From: Bacteroidota bacterium
GTDB lineage: Bacteria; Bacteroidota; Bacteroidia; Chitinophagales; Chitinophagaceae
NCBI GenBank assembly: GCA_023423015.1
Contig: JAFAGE010000267.1
Span: 1 to 13,342 of the forward strand
Reading direction: 5' to 3'
DNA length: 13,342 bases
A program made the translations under genes and the position numbers. This document shows, piece by piece, positions 1 to 6,483 of the stretch. Under the pieces are notes generated by a model that worked only from the letters and a program-made list of their open reading frames with translations, was not told where the DNA came from and ran no database searches. The first letter of the stretch is position 1. Each line of letters starts with the position of its first letter.

Positions 1-770
1 TTGCTGCACACATTCACCTGAGCACCTATCATTTTCAACGGCTCTTTTCCGAATGGGCAGGTGTTAGTCCAAAAAAGTTTCTGCAATATCTCACTGTTGA
101 ATACGCGAAGCGGCTTTTAAATGACAATCACGCACCTACGTTGTTCGACACGGCTGCCGACCTGGGATTGTCAGGTACAGGGAGGCTTCACGATCTTTTT
201 GTGAGAATAGAAGGCATGACTCCCGGTGAGTATAAAAACAAAGGTGCTCAATTACAGATATCATATTCATTCTCCGAATGTCAGTTCGGGAAATACCTGG
301 TTGCCTCTACTCCGAGAGGCATATGTCACCTGCATTTTATCGAGGATGAAGAAAAGGCAATAAATGAATTGGCCTGGAACTGGCGTTTCGCAAACATTCA
401 GCAGAACGAAAACCATTGGCACCACGAGATTGCCCGGTTCTTTCAAGGTTCCATGAAAACACCTGATAAGATTACTCTTCATTTGGCTGGTACTCCTTTT
501 CAGTTGAAAGTGTGGCAGGCACTTCTGAAAATACCTGAGGGCCGGCTTTCAACTTACAGTCAGATCGCAGCAACCATCGGACACGGATCAGCGCAAAGGG
601 CAGTTGGATCTGCAATTGGCAGCAACCCAATTGCCTTTATCATTCCCTGTCACCGTGTTATCCGAAGTGAAGGCTTATATGGACATTTTCGATGGGGTGC
701 TCACCGCAAAAAAGCCATAATCGGTTGGGAAGCTGCACATAACACCAGGTCGCTAACTGAGTTACCCTGA
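1..770 (+). CDS. ada: AraC-type HTH / methylated-DNA-[protein]-cysteine S-methyltransferase fusion (5' truncated by window edge)
   Basis: The protein transfers the methyl group from O6-methylguanine to its own cysteine, a suicidal DNA repair reaction in the cytoplasm. The HTH part suggests DNA binding and possible Ada-like regulation. The reading frame is open from base 3, so the true start lies to the left. The first visible residues (about 1-75, including FQRLF and AGVSPKKFLQY) are the second half of an AraC HTH domain. An Ada-family ribonuclease-like domain follows, then the methyltransferase domain with the active-site motif PCHRVI (codons near 646-663) and the C-terminal segment RKKAIIGWEAA. 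The apparent TTG start at 141 is inside the HTH domain and is not a real start. Bacteroidota fusions of this layout are about 280 residues, so perhaps 25-30 residues are missing. No N-terminal zinc/phosphotriester domain can be seen. The family is certain; the symbol is a loose fit. Confidence 0.93.
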   Translation, partial: AAHIHLSTYHFQRLFSEWAGVSPKKFLQYLTVEYAKRLLNDNHAPTLFDTAADLGLSGTGRLHDLFVRIEGMTPGEYKNKGAQLQISYSFSECQFGKYLVASTPRGICHLHFIEDEEKAINELAWNWRFANIQQNENHWHHEIARFFQGSMKTPDKITLHLAGTPFQLKVWQALLKIPEGRLSTYSQIAATIGHGSAQRAVGSAIGSNPIAFIIPCHRVIRSEGLYGHFRWGAHRKKAIIGWEAAHNTRSLTELP

Positions 771-779
771 AAGGGTAAC
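761..779 (+). terminator. Perfect 7-bp hairpin at the ada stop codon
   Basis: GTTACCC-TGAAA-GGGTAAC is a perfect inverted repeat whose loop contains the TGA stop codon of the upstream gene. No U-tract follows, so this is not a classical intrinsic terminator. It may be a 3'-end stabilising or weak terminating hairpin. Confidence 0.35.
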
Positions 780-827
780 ACGCCGCAATATAAAACCCAA
801 AAACCAGGCGGGCGTTGATTAACTTTA

Positions 828-841
828 CTATCGCCCGATAG
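828..841. other. Short palindrome ctatcg-cc-cgatag
   Basis: A 14-bp palindrome with 6-bp arms lies between the ada-type gene and the response-regulator remnant. It is followed by aggttttatt. It could be a weak terminator for the upstream gene or an operator. It is short enough to be chance. Confidence 0.2.
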
Positions 842-900
842 AGGTTTTATTGAACAATATGCAACCAATACCGGGCAATTATTGCAGGGCAATCAGTGGC

Positions 901-1157
901 ATGAGAAAATTCAAAATCATCACGGTAGAAAACGACGAAGACGAGCAGTTTTTCATGAAAGAAGGATTTGATAAAACGGGAAAGTTCGAAATAATTGCTC
1001 AACTTGCTACTCTACTTCATACACAAAAAGTATCATTGATAAATGTCTCACCCGCGGAGCCGCAGAATATGTGGTAAAGCCTGATACATTTATTGAGTAT
1101 GGACCTTTTATTGAAAATCTTTACCAGATAATTGTAGAAAAAAGACTCGTAAAATGA
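901..1157 (+). pseudogene. Response regulator receiver remnant, internally deleted and frameshifted
   Basis: From ATG 901 one frame reads MRKFKIITVENDEDEQFF and continues to KFEIIAQ. This is the beta1 strand, acidic pocket and beta2 of a CheY-like receiver domain. That frame then loses similarity and stops at 1077. From about 1005 another frame reads YSTSYTKSIIDKC, then GAAEYVVKPDTFIEYG, to TGA at 1155-1157. This is the end of a receiver: the Ser/Thr switch region, the conserved Lys-Pro and the last helix in the style of short Bacteroidota response regulators. About 45 residues, including the phospho-acceptor Asp, are missing between the halves, and the join changes frame. The total is about 85 codons against a usual 130-140. 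Its TGA overlaps the ATG of the epimerase gene (ATGA), so the two were probably once translationally coupled. A sequencing or assembly deletion is a less likely alternative. Confidence 0.8.
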
Positions 1158-2359
1158 CTAACGATCTCAGGCAGTACAAGGAAGAAGTAGATAAAGAACA
1201 CGAAAACATACTGAAATACTGGCTCGACCATACAATAGATACTAAAAATGGCGGCTTTGTTGGACGAGTAGATTCCGAAAACAAACCGCATCCTGATGCT
1301 CCGAAAGGAGCAATTCTGAATGGACGTATTCTCTGGTCCTTTTCAGCAGGATACCTTCATTCCCCCAAAAAAGAATATCTCGATGCAGCTCACCGCGCCT
1401 ATGAATATATTGTAAAACATTTCTTCGACCGTAAAAACGGTGGTGTTTACTGGACCATTACCGCCGACGGCAAACCGAATGAAACCCGTAAGCATCTCTA
1501 TGCAAATGCATTTATCCTTTACGGACTGAGCGAATACTACAAGGCTACTAAAAATGAGGCTGCGAAACACGAGGCAATTGCTTTGTATTCAACCATGGTA
1601 GAACATGGATATGATAAAGAATATGGCGGGTACTTCGAAGGCTTCGACCGTGAATGGAAATTTTCCAAAACGGAACAGATGAGCCTTTCTACGGCAAACG
1701 AGAAAAAATCAATGAACACAAGCCTGCACGTGATTGAAGCACTTGCCAATCTGTATCATGTATGGCCGGATAAAAAATTGAAAGAACAGGTTCGCGGTAT
1801 GCTTATGGTATTCGCAGACAAGATAATTGACCCGAATACCGGCCATCAAAAACTATTTTTCGATGAGCGCTGGAATATGATTCCGCCCGTAATTGAATCG
1901 TATGGGCACGACATCGAAGCAGCCTGGTTGTTGCTTGAAAGCGCATTGATCATTCACGACCAGCAGATGATTGACCGCTTTCGGGAGATATCTATTAAAC
2001 TCGCCAATGCCGGAAGAAAAGGCCTTGATACTGACGGCGGAATGTGGAATGAAAGAAACGTAGCTGAAAACCACATCGACAAAAACAAACATTGGTGGCC
2101 CCAGTCTGAAGCAATAGTCGGATTGTTCAACGCATGGGAAATAACGAAGGATCAGAAATATCTTGACGAATCCCTAAAGAACTGGAACTTCATAAAAGAA
2201 CGTGTTATCGATAAAGAAAAAGGCGAATGGTTTTCGACAGTCGCCAATGATGGCACCCCTCTCAATAAAATAGACAAAGTGAGCCAGTGGAAATGCCCCT
2301 ATCACAACTCACGGGCATGTATAGAAATCAGCAAGCGCATCAAGGCTTTGTCCTCTTAA
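1154..2359 (+). CDS. Cellobiose 2-epimerase (N-acylglucosamine 2-epimerase family)
   Basis: Predicted to interconvert the reducing-end glucose of cellobiose and related beta-1,4 disaccharides with mannose (EC 5.1.3.11). It is cytoplasmic, with no signal peptide. The 401-residue protein is the usual family length and should fold as an (alpha/alpha)6 barrel. Residues in the expected catalytic places are Arg58 (NGRILW), His192 (NTSLHVIEA), His252 (YGHDIEAAWLL) and His384 (KCPYHNSRAC). Their spacing fits, from memory, Arg52/His184/His243/His374 of the Ruminococcus albus enzyme. The WWPQSEA and WKCPYHNSRA segments favour cellobiose 2-epimerase over renin-binding-type GlcNAc 2-epimerase. The ATG at 1154 overlaps the stop of the response-regulator remnant. 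No strong ribosome binding site is visible, which is normal in this phylum. Specificity is family-based and not proven. Confidence 0.9.
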   Translation: MTNDLRQYKEEVDKEHENILKYWLDHTIDTKNGGFVGRVDSENKPHPDAPKGAILNGRILWSFSAGYLHSPKKEYLDAAHRAYEYIVKHFFDRKNGGVYWTITADGKPNETRKHLYANAFILYGLSEYYKATKNEAAKHEAIALYSTMVEHGYDKEYGGYFEGFDREWKFSKTEQMSLSTANEKKSMNTSLHVIEALANLYHVWPDKKLKEQVRGMLMVFADKIIDPNTGHQKLFFDERWNMIPPVIESYGHDIEAAWLLLESALIIHDQQMIDRFREISIKLANAGRKGLDTDGGMWNERNVAENHIDKNKHWWPQSEAIVGLFNAWEITKDQKYLDESLKNWNFIKERVIDKEKGEWFSTVANDGTPLNKIDKVSQWKCPYHNSRACIEISKRIKALSS

Positions 2360-2474
2360 AGTTTATTCATCTGCTTAATTGCGCTGGCATTGATCCCGAA
2401 CAAGCATTTTGTCGTCCGGTGCCAGTCTTCGTCTAAAATGTAGAATCTGTACGACACTTCTGCAATAGCGCAGA

Positions 2475-2492
2475 TGCCCGCCCTTGTGGGCA
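2475..2492 (+). terminator. Hairpin followed by atttt, possible terminator of the epimerase gene
   Basis: TGCCCGC-CCTT-GTGGGCA forms a 7-bp stem with one G-T pair and a 4-base loop, then cgatttt. It lies in the 168-bp gap between 2359 and 2528. The T-run is short, so termination would be weak. Nothing else is recognisable in this gap. Confidence 0.35.
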
Positions 2493-2527
2493 CGATTTTG
2501 ATGCAATTCTATTCATAATACTATTGT

Positions 2528-2713
2528 ATGGCAGAATTGAACGTTCAACCAAAGAAGAAATCACCTGTCTGGCCATGGATTCTGCTCCTGCTGATACTGG
2601 GAGCGGTTATCTATTTCCTGGTGAGAGGCAGGTCGATGGATGATGATGCCGGAGCCGGCACAACTACAACTGACACAACGCAACAATATCGAACGGACAC
2701 AACGTCGCCTTAG
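2528..2713 (+). CDS. Small single-span membrane protein, function unknown
   Basis: A 61-residue protein not assigned to a named family. It has a basic N-terminus (QPKKKSPVW), one strongly hydrophobic helix at about residues 15-33 (PWILLLLILGAVIYFLV), a positive RGR stop, and an acidic, Thr-rich tail (TTTTDTTQQYRTDTTSP). The tail is probably periplasmic or cytoplasmic depending on orientation; the charges would permit either. It lies 36 bp upstream of the PRC-barrel gene on the same strand and is probably cotranscribed. Small proteins of this design are frequent beside PRC-barrel and stress genes in Bacteroidota, so a membrane-stress role is a guess. The start at 2528 gives the Lys-rich N-terminus directly; no other start fits. 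Confidence 0.7.
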   Translation: MAELNVQPKKKSPVWPWILLLLILGAVIYFLVRGRSMDDDAGAGTTTTDTTQQYRTDTTSP

Positions 2714-2749
2714 TAAAACCGATTTAGCAACGATTAAAAATCTGAATTT

Positions 2750-3514
2750 ATGGAATCGAATACCACACGCAGCCGCCTTCGTGAGTTGCATGGCAGCGGA
2801 TATGAAATAGCTGACGGACAACCAAATGTTATCGGCTGGAGAATCAGGGACATGGACAACCATCGTGTAGGAGTAGTAGACGATCTGTTGTTTGATGAGG
2901 ACCAGGAAAAGGTTCGCTACATTATTGCGAACTTAAAAGACAATCATTTTGATCTTGATAAGCGCAAAGTGCTGATTCCAATCGGCATTGCTGAGCTTCA
3001 TGAAACCGACGATGATGTTATCGTTCCCTCTGTATCAGCATGGCAATTGAGAGCTTTGCCCACATATAGTGGCAGCATCACCGACTACGATGAACACGAG
3101 GTATACAGTGTGTTTTCTGCCCCTGCAGCTACCACGCCGGTTCCGTTCAGGTCCACTTCCTGGCACAAGCCCCAGAATTTCTACGAACATTCCAACTTCA
3201 ACCAGGAAAATATGTACCGACACAGGAAGTTGGGTGAGATGCGGGATAAACCTTCAGGCAGCGCGTTCCGTAAACGCGAAGGTGCCGACCTGTACTCCGA
3301 AAGCGGCCGCTCAGCAACAGGCTACACCAATGAAAGAAGTCCGCTTTATGAATCCGATGCCCTTGCAGCAAGTCACCGTTCAACAGGCGACATTGGCAGA
3401 ACTAATATGACATCCGCGAACGAAGAACAGAACGAAAATCTGATCAATAAAATAAAAAGAGTTCAGGCCGAACTGAACGAACTGGAGCGGGACCTTAGAG
3501 AAAACCGCAGATAA
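2750..3514 (+). CDS. PRC-barrel domain protein with a C-terminal coiled coil
   Basis: A 254-residue soluble protein. Residues about 17-105 form a PRC-barrel, with the typical opening (NVIGWRIRDMDNHRVGVVDDLLFD), the central strand KVRYIIANL and KVLIPIGIAEL. PRC-barrels occur in photosynthetic reaction-centre H subunits, RimM and many bacterial stress proteins, usually as small interaction modules. The middle (about 125-215) is low-complexity, polar and rich in Ser, Arg, Tyr and Thr. The last 35 residues (ENLINKIKRVQAELNELERD) have heptad hydrophobics and should form a coiled coil, probably for oligomerisation. No catalytic motif or signal peptide is present. It follows the small membrane protein gene by 36 bp and converges on chaA. 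A role in stress or envelope association is inferred from neighbours only. Confidence 0.85.
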   Translation: MESNTTRSRLRELHGSGYEIADGQPNVIGWRIRDMDNHRVGVVDDLLFDEDQEKVRYIIANLKDNHFDLDKRKVLIPIGIAELHETDDDVIVPSVSAWQLRALPTYSGSITDYDEHEVYSVFSAPAATTPVPFRSTSWHKPQNFYEHSNFNQENMYRHRKLGEMRDKPSGSAFRKREGADLYSESGRSATGYTNERSPLYESDALAASHRSTGDIGRTNMTSANEEQNENLINKIKRVQAELNELERDLRENRR

Positions 3515-3521
3515 ATTCATG

Positions 3522-3589
3522 GGCAGAAGGCAGATGGCAGAAGTCATCTGCCTTCTCACCTCTCACCTTTCACCTTTCACCCCTCGCCT
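3522..3589. repeat. Two blocks of 7-bp tandem repeats, the first forming a 12-bp hairpin
   Basis: Three heptamers (ggcagaa, ggcagat, ggcagaa; 3522-3542) are followed by five of ctcacct type (3555-3589: ctcacct, ctcacct, ttcacct, ttcaccc, ctcgcct). Bases 3525-3536 (AGAAGGCAGATG) pair perfectly with 3545-3556 across an 8-base loop. The block lies between the convergent PRC-barrel and chaA genes. The hairpin may end transcription in both directions, although no T-run follows on either side. Confidence 0.75.
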
Positions 3590-3593
3590 TCCT

Positions 3594-4679
3594 CTACGGC
3601 ACTATCGTCGTAAACAAATACACAGCAAACAATACCAGGAGCACCACTCCCTGCAGAATATTTGTGCGGCCGGTGCCGAAAGAAAGCATGATTGTAAACA
3701 AAGCAAGTAGCAGCAGAAGCGTCGACTTCATGTCAATTCCTAAGGTCACAGGGAAGCCGGTGAATATAGAAACGATGGCCACTGCAGGTATAGTTAATCC
3801 AATACTCGCCAGGGCAGATCCTAATGCGAGGTTCAGGCTGGTTTGCAGCCTGTTTTTACGTGCAGCGCGAACAGCAGCATAACCTTCCGGAAGAAGGATG
3901 ACTGCCGCAATGATGATCCCCACCAGCGATTTCGGGGCACCGATACCTACCACACCCGCTTCGATCGTTGGACCGAGTGTTTTCGCGAGGAGTACTACCG
4001 CTCCAAGACAAACGCAAAGAAGTAGCGTACTGAGAAGGGCTTTTTTCCCGGATGGAGGAGCGGCATGCGAATCATCGTCACCCTCAGCATTTTCAGGCAG
4101 AAAATAGTCGCGGTGCCGAACCGTCTGCACCATTACGAAAGTTCCATAAAGCACCAACGAAATAATTGCTACAAATATTAATTGGCTCATGCTGTAAGTA
4201 GGTCCTTCTATCGTGGTGGTATAGTTAGGCAGGATAAGAGTTAGAACGGTGATTGAAGTCAGTGTAACCAATGCAGCACTTACAGCATACCTGCCAAACA
4301 CCTGTTCACCGAAACGATATCCTCCAAGCAGCAGGCAAAGTCCCACTATAGCTGTGAGGATGATCATTACAGCCGCAAATACAGTATCTCGCGCAAGTGC
4401 GCCTGTTGACTCGCCTCCGCTTAGCATCAGCGCAACAATCAGCGAAACTTCAATAATAGTTATCGCAATGGCAAGAACCAGTGTTCCATAAGGTTCTCCC
4501 ACTTTATGTGCAACTACTTCGGCATGATGCACGGCAGCCATCACAGAGGCCATCAGTGCCGCAGCCAGCAATGTGATCAATACTCCACCCGAATCCTGGC
4601 TCTTAACAAAAAATAACAGCCAGGCAAAAGCAGGAGCAATGATCGTCCACAGGGGCAGGGGCAATTTCAACATTTTCAT
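3594..4679 (-). CDS. chaA: ChaA-type Ca2+(Na+,K+)/H+ antiporter
   Basis: An integral inner-membrane cation/proton antiporter of the CaCA superfamily that expels Ca2+, and in E. coli ChaA also Na+ and K+, in exchange for protons. The protein is 361 residues (E. coli ChaA about 366) and almost wholly hydrophobic, with about 10-11 predicted helices. The first alpha repeat is seen in HHAEVVAHKVGEPYGTL and the following IEVSLIVALMLSGG; the second in GAPKSLVGIIIAAVILLPEG. The acidic residues in GEP, IEV and PEG are the expected ion-binding positions. A polar loop (PENAEGDDDSHAAPP) separates the halves. The frame extends to an ATG at 4724, but homologues begin near MKMLKLPLPLW, so ATG 4679 (or 4673) is preferred. 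It runs divergently from the DUF4142 gene. Specificity among cations is uncertain. Confidence 0.9.
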   Translation of the reverse strand: MKMLKLPLPLWTIIAPAFAWLLFFVKSQDSGGVLITLLAAALMASVMAAVHHAEVVAHKVGEPYGTLVLAIAITIIEVSLIVALMLSGGESTGALARDTVFAAVMIILTAIVGLCLLLGGYRFGEQVFGRYAVSAALVTLTSITVLTLILPNYTTTIEGPTYSMSQLIFVAIISLVLYGTFVMVQTVRHRDYFLPENAEGDDDSHAAPPSGKKALLSTLLLCVCLGAVVLLAKTLGPTIEAGVVGIGAPKSLVGIIIAAVILLPEGYAAVRAARKNRLQTSLNLALGSALASIGLTIPAVAIVSIFTGFPVTLGIDMKSTLLLLLALFTIMLSFGTGRTNILQGVVLLVLFAVYLFTTIVP

Positions 4680-4707
4680 ATCGTGCGAAAATAACGTATC
4701 TGAACTT

Positions 4708-4721
4708 GGTACGTTTGTACC
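4708..4721. promoter_or_regulatory. Short dyad upstream of chaA
   Basis: GGTAC-GTTT-GTACC lies 29-42 bp upstream of the preferred chaA start. With one extra C on the right, the flanks also pair (TTGG against CCCAA). Possible operator or 5'-leader hairpin; short, so weak evidence. Confidence 0.25.
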
Positions 4722-4740
4722 CAAATCCCTGACCCTTATA

Positions 4741-4804
4741 TCCGCCGAAGCCTTAGCGAAGGTGGGTCGCCTTTCACATCCGCCGAAGCTTTAGCGAAGG
4801 CGGA
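4741..4804. repeat. Two direct copies (38-bp period) of a 26-bp dyad repeat
   Basis: Copies at 4741-4766 and 4779-4804 differ at only three positions. Each has the form TCCGCC-GAA-GCT-TT-AGC-GAA-GGCGGA, a 6-bp outer stem, a symmetric GAA/GAA internal loop and a 3-bp inner stem. The first copy is degraded at its right end (GGTGGG). They lie in the divergent gap between chaA and the DUF4142 gene. A related short form, TCCGCC-TTC-GGCGGA, is at 7070-7084. I recall this type of dyad as dispersed in Bacteroidota genomes, but that is unverified. Confidence 0.8.
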
Positions 4805-4850
4805 TCACCTACAAGGCAACTATTTGCATAAAAATTGCGTTTATTGAACT

Positions 4851-5465
4851 ATGAAGCGAGCTTCTTTATTCCTGGCAATCATCATCCTCCTGGCGACCTA
4901 CAATCAAAGCCTTGCACAAGCCATCGATCCTCAACGTTCCGCGAAAGCGGCAGCTATGAGCGATTCGAAGTTCATCGAAGCAAACATTCAGGACAATGAA
5001 GGTGAGATGATGCTGGCGCAGCTGGCAATCGATAGAGGTACAGACCAGAAGGTGAAAGATTTTGCTCAACTCATGCATACCGATCACACTTCTATCCTGT
5101 ATGAGTTCGAGCAGCTGGGCTCCGCCGGCACGGGTTCGTCCGGAAGAGCAGCCGGCACAGCTCCCGGTAATGAAAAGATCGCCTCTGCTTATCAGAACAT
5201 CAACAAAGCACTTCGTAATGATTTTGATACGGTATGGGTTGAAAATGTGCTGATGGTGCAGGAGCATAAGTATAATGAACTTACGCAGGCCATGGAGTCG
5301 GCTACCAATCCCCAGTTGCAGATGACCATCAAACGTGCACTGCCTCTGCTTCGCAAACATGTAAGTCAATTACGCACAATTCAGCGATACCTCGCTAAAC
5401 TCGCCGACCAGGAAAGGAAAGAAGCTGCAAAGAAAGCCGCCGCCGAAAAAAAGAAGCAACGATAA
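4851..5465 (+). CDS. Exported DUF4142 protein
   Basis: A 204-residue protein. Residues 1-23 form a Sec signal peptide (basic MKR, hydrophobic LFLAIIILLATY, then SLAQA, with cleavage likely after the Q or A near 22-24). The mature protein carries a DUF4142 four-helix domain (about 35-185), recognisable in KFIEANIQDNEGEMMLAQLA, KVKDFAQLMHTDH and LRKHVSQLRTIQRYLAKL. The family resembles ferritin-like bundles, but no metal-binding set is clear. The last 20 residues are almost only Lys, Ala and Glu, a likely charged helix for binding polyanions or the wall. The molecular function of DUF4142 is not established. It is adjacent to the H1-like and split-barrel genes, which suggests envelope stress, and it runs divergently from chaA. 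Confidence 0.88.
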   Translation: MKRASLFLAIIILLATYNQSLAQAIDPQRSAKAAAMSDSKFIEANIQDNEGEMMLAQLAIDRGTDQKVKDFAQLMHTDHTSILYEFEQLGSAGTGSSGRAAGTAPGNEKIASAYQNINKALRNDFDTVWVENVLMVQEHKYNELTQAMESATNPQLQMTIKRALPLLRKHVSQLRTIQRYLAKLADQERKEAAKKAAAEKKKQR

Positions 5466-5471
5466 AAAACA

Positions 5472-5492
5472 CTCACCTTTCACCGCTCACCT
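5472..5492. repeat. Three 7-bp repeat units (ctcacct type)
   Basis: ctcacct, ttcaccg, ctcacct in direct tandem between the DUF4142 and H1-like genes. These match the units at 3555-3589 and the reverse complement of those at 7085-7112. Confidence 0.65.
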
Positions 5493-5506
5493 CCTGAGGC
5501 ATACTA

Positions 5507-5536
5507 ATTGCGTTTGCTCACCTAAAAAAACGCAAT
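5507..5536 (+). promoter_or_regulatory. Inverted repeat whose right arm includes the start codon of the H1-like gene
   Basis: ATTGCGTTT (5507-5515), a 12-base spacer and AAACGCAAT (5528-5536) are perfectly complementary. The last AT belongs to the ATG at 5535. In mRNA it could mask the start codon; as DNA it could be an operator. No Shine-Dalgarno sequence is visible. Confidence 0.45.
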
Positions 5537-5906
5537 GGCAAAGGCAGCAAAGAAGAAATCGGCCCGCAAGTCATCTTCTTCGCGTTCACCGCGGAAACGT
5601 TCTTCCGGAACGGGAGCGAAGAAGAAAACTGCGCGTAAATCAGCTGGTTCACCGCGTAAAAAATCAGCAGCTAATAAGGGAGTAAAGAAAAAGTCTGCGC
5701 CCAAGAAAAAATCTGCTCCAAAAAAGAAATCCCCGGCAAAACGAGGGTCTACAGGAAAGAACAACCTGGGAGTTAAAAACTCACTGGTGAATAATATCAA
5801 TGCCCGTAAAAAGAAGGGGAAATCGAGGGCGAAGAAAAAATCTACGATCAGCAAAGAATCGTATAGCGCCATGCAAAATAATTGGAGCCGTTCAGGTAAA
5901 AAATAA
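5535..5906 (+). CDS. Histone H1-like Lys/Ser/Ala-rich basic protein
   Basis: A 123-residue, extremely basic, low-complexity protein. Residues about 1-75 are repeats of KKKSA, SPRK and SAPKKK type, like the C-terminal tails of eukaryotic H1 and bacterial H1-like nucleoid proteins. The S/T-P-x-K/R units resemble SPKK motifs known to contact the DNA minor groove. The rest contains a less biased piece (GKNNLGVKNSLVNNINARKK) and ends KKKSTISKESYSAMQNNWSRSGKK. That end may be a short structured module. There is no signal peptide, so it is probably a cytoplasmic DNA- or RNA-binding protein. It sits between the DUF4142 gene and a general-stress gene (11 bp to the next ATG), probably one transcript. 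A ribosome-associated role is the alternative. The coding call is firm because the stop-free frame starts exactly at an ATG and the reverse frame is only its shadow. Confidence 0.8.
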   Translation: MAKAAKKKSARKSSSSRSPRKRSSGTGAKKKTARKSAGSPRKKSAANKGVKKKSAPKKKSAPKKKSPAKRGSTGKNNLGVKNSLVNNINARKKKGKSRAKKKSTISKESYSAMQNNWSRSGKK

Positions 5907-5917
5907 AACAAAATATT

Positions 5918-6454
5918 ATGGATAGTATCAATCGTCAACAACCAGAGAACAACAGAAAGGATCTAAACGGCGGAGAAGCCATTAAGAAAATGAAAGAAAT
6001 CACGGATAAGAATAAGACCTGTTATTTCTGCACCCATGCTACCGACGGCGTTCCTATGGCGGTGCGCCCGATGTCGCTACAACAACTCGATGAGAGCGGA
6101 AATTTCTGGTTCTTAAGTTCAAACGACAGTCACAAAAACCAGGAGATTCAGCAGGATCATGCTGTTCATCTTTTATTCCAGGGATCAGAACATTCAGATT
6201 TTTTAAGCGTTCATGGTAACGCCTCTATTTCGCATGATAAACAAAAGATCAAGGAATTGTGGGAGCCACTTGCCAAGGTTTGGTTCACTGAGGGAAAAGA
6301 AGACCCGCGGATATCAGTGATAAAAGTAACTCCTATCAAAGGCTACTATTGGGATAACAAACATGGAAACGCCATAGCATTCGTAAAAATGGCAGCTGGA
6401 GCGCTCACCGGCTATACTTTTGATGATTCAATAGAGGGCGAAATAACATTGTAA
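5918..6454 (+). CDS. Pyridoxamine 5'-phosphate oxidase-like general stress protein (FMN split barrel)
   Basis: A 178-residue cytoplasmic protein of the general stress protein 26 / split-barrel flavin-binding family. The fold is seen in CYFCTHATDGVPMAVRPMSL (residues about 36-55), FWFLSSNDSHKNQEIQQD and VHLLFQGSEHSDFLSVHGNA, then KIKELWEPLAKVWFTEGKEDP and a final strand with GYYWDNKHGN. The MAVRPM and SSNDSHK segments are where FMN phosphate contacts occur in the family. Members bind FMN or F420, but their reactions are mostly unknown, so true PNP oxidase activity should not be assumed; PdxH-specific motifs are not evident. The start at 5918 is 11 bp after the H1-like gene and probably cotranscribed. 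About 15 polar residues precede the domain. Confidence 0.9.
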   Translation: MDSINRQQPENNRKDLNGGEAIKKMKEITDKNKTCYFCTHATDGVPMAVRPMSLQQLDESGNFWFLSSNDSHKNQEIQQDHAVHLLFQGSEHSDFLSVHGNASISHDKQKIKELWEPLAKVWFTEGKEDPRISVIKVTPIKGYYWDNKHGNAIAFVKMAAGALTGYTFDDSIEGEITL

Positions 6455-6483
6455 TACATTGTTCTGGTTCGGTATCTTTAGAT

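Noticed and set aside
141..143. TTG at 141 as the start of the methyltransferase gene
   Set aside because: The same frame is open to base 3 and encodes the AraC HTH helices upstream, so the gene enters from the left edge.
2497..2526. Bacteroidota-type promoter TTTG-N18-TACTATTG before the small membrane protein gene
   Set aside because: The -7-like box is one base from the ATG, so transcription would begin inside the gene; likely chance.
3069..3410. A 113-residue forward frame inside the PRC-barrel gene
   Set aside because: It is an alternative frame of a well-supported gene, with no family resemblance and no start signal.
4680..4724. Longer chaA start at 4724
   Set aside because: The extra 15 residues are polar and overlap the GGTAC dyad; the hydrophobic antiporter start near MKMLKLPLPLW fits the family length better.
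5535..5906. The repetitive AAGAAA-rich tract as a CRISPR or DNA repeat array
   Set aside because: The repeats follow codons for Lys/Ser/Ala with no constant unit or spacer; they are coding low complexity.
5522..5941. A 139-residue minus-strand frame opposite the H1-like gene
   Set aside because: Its Phe/Leu-rich sequence is just the complement of Lys/Arg codon runs; it is a composition shadow.
6449..6480. TTG-N21-TAtcTTTa promoter before the NTF2-like lipoprotein gene
   Set aside because: One base off consensus and only 3 bp before the ATG; would imply a start inside the gene.
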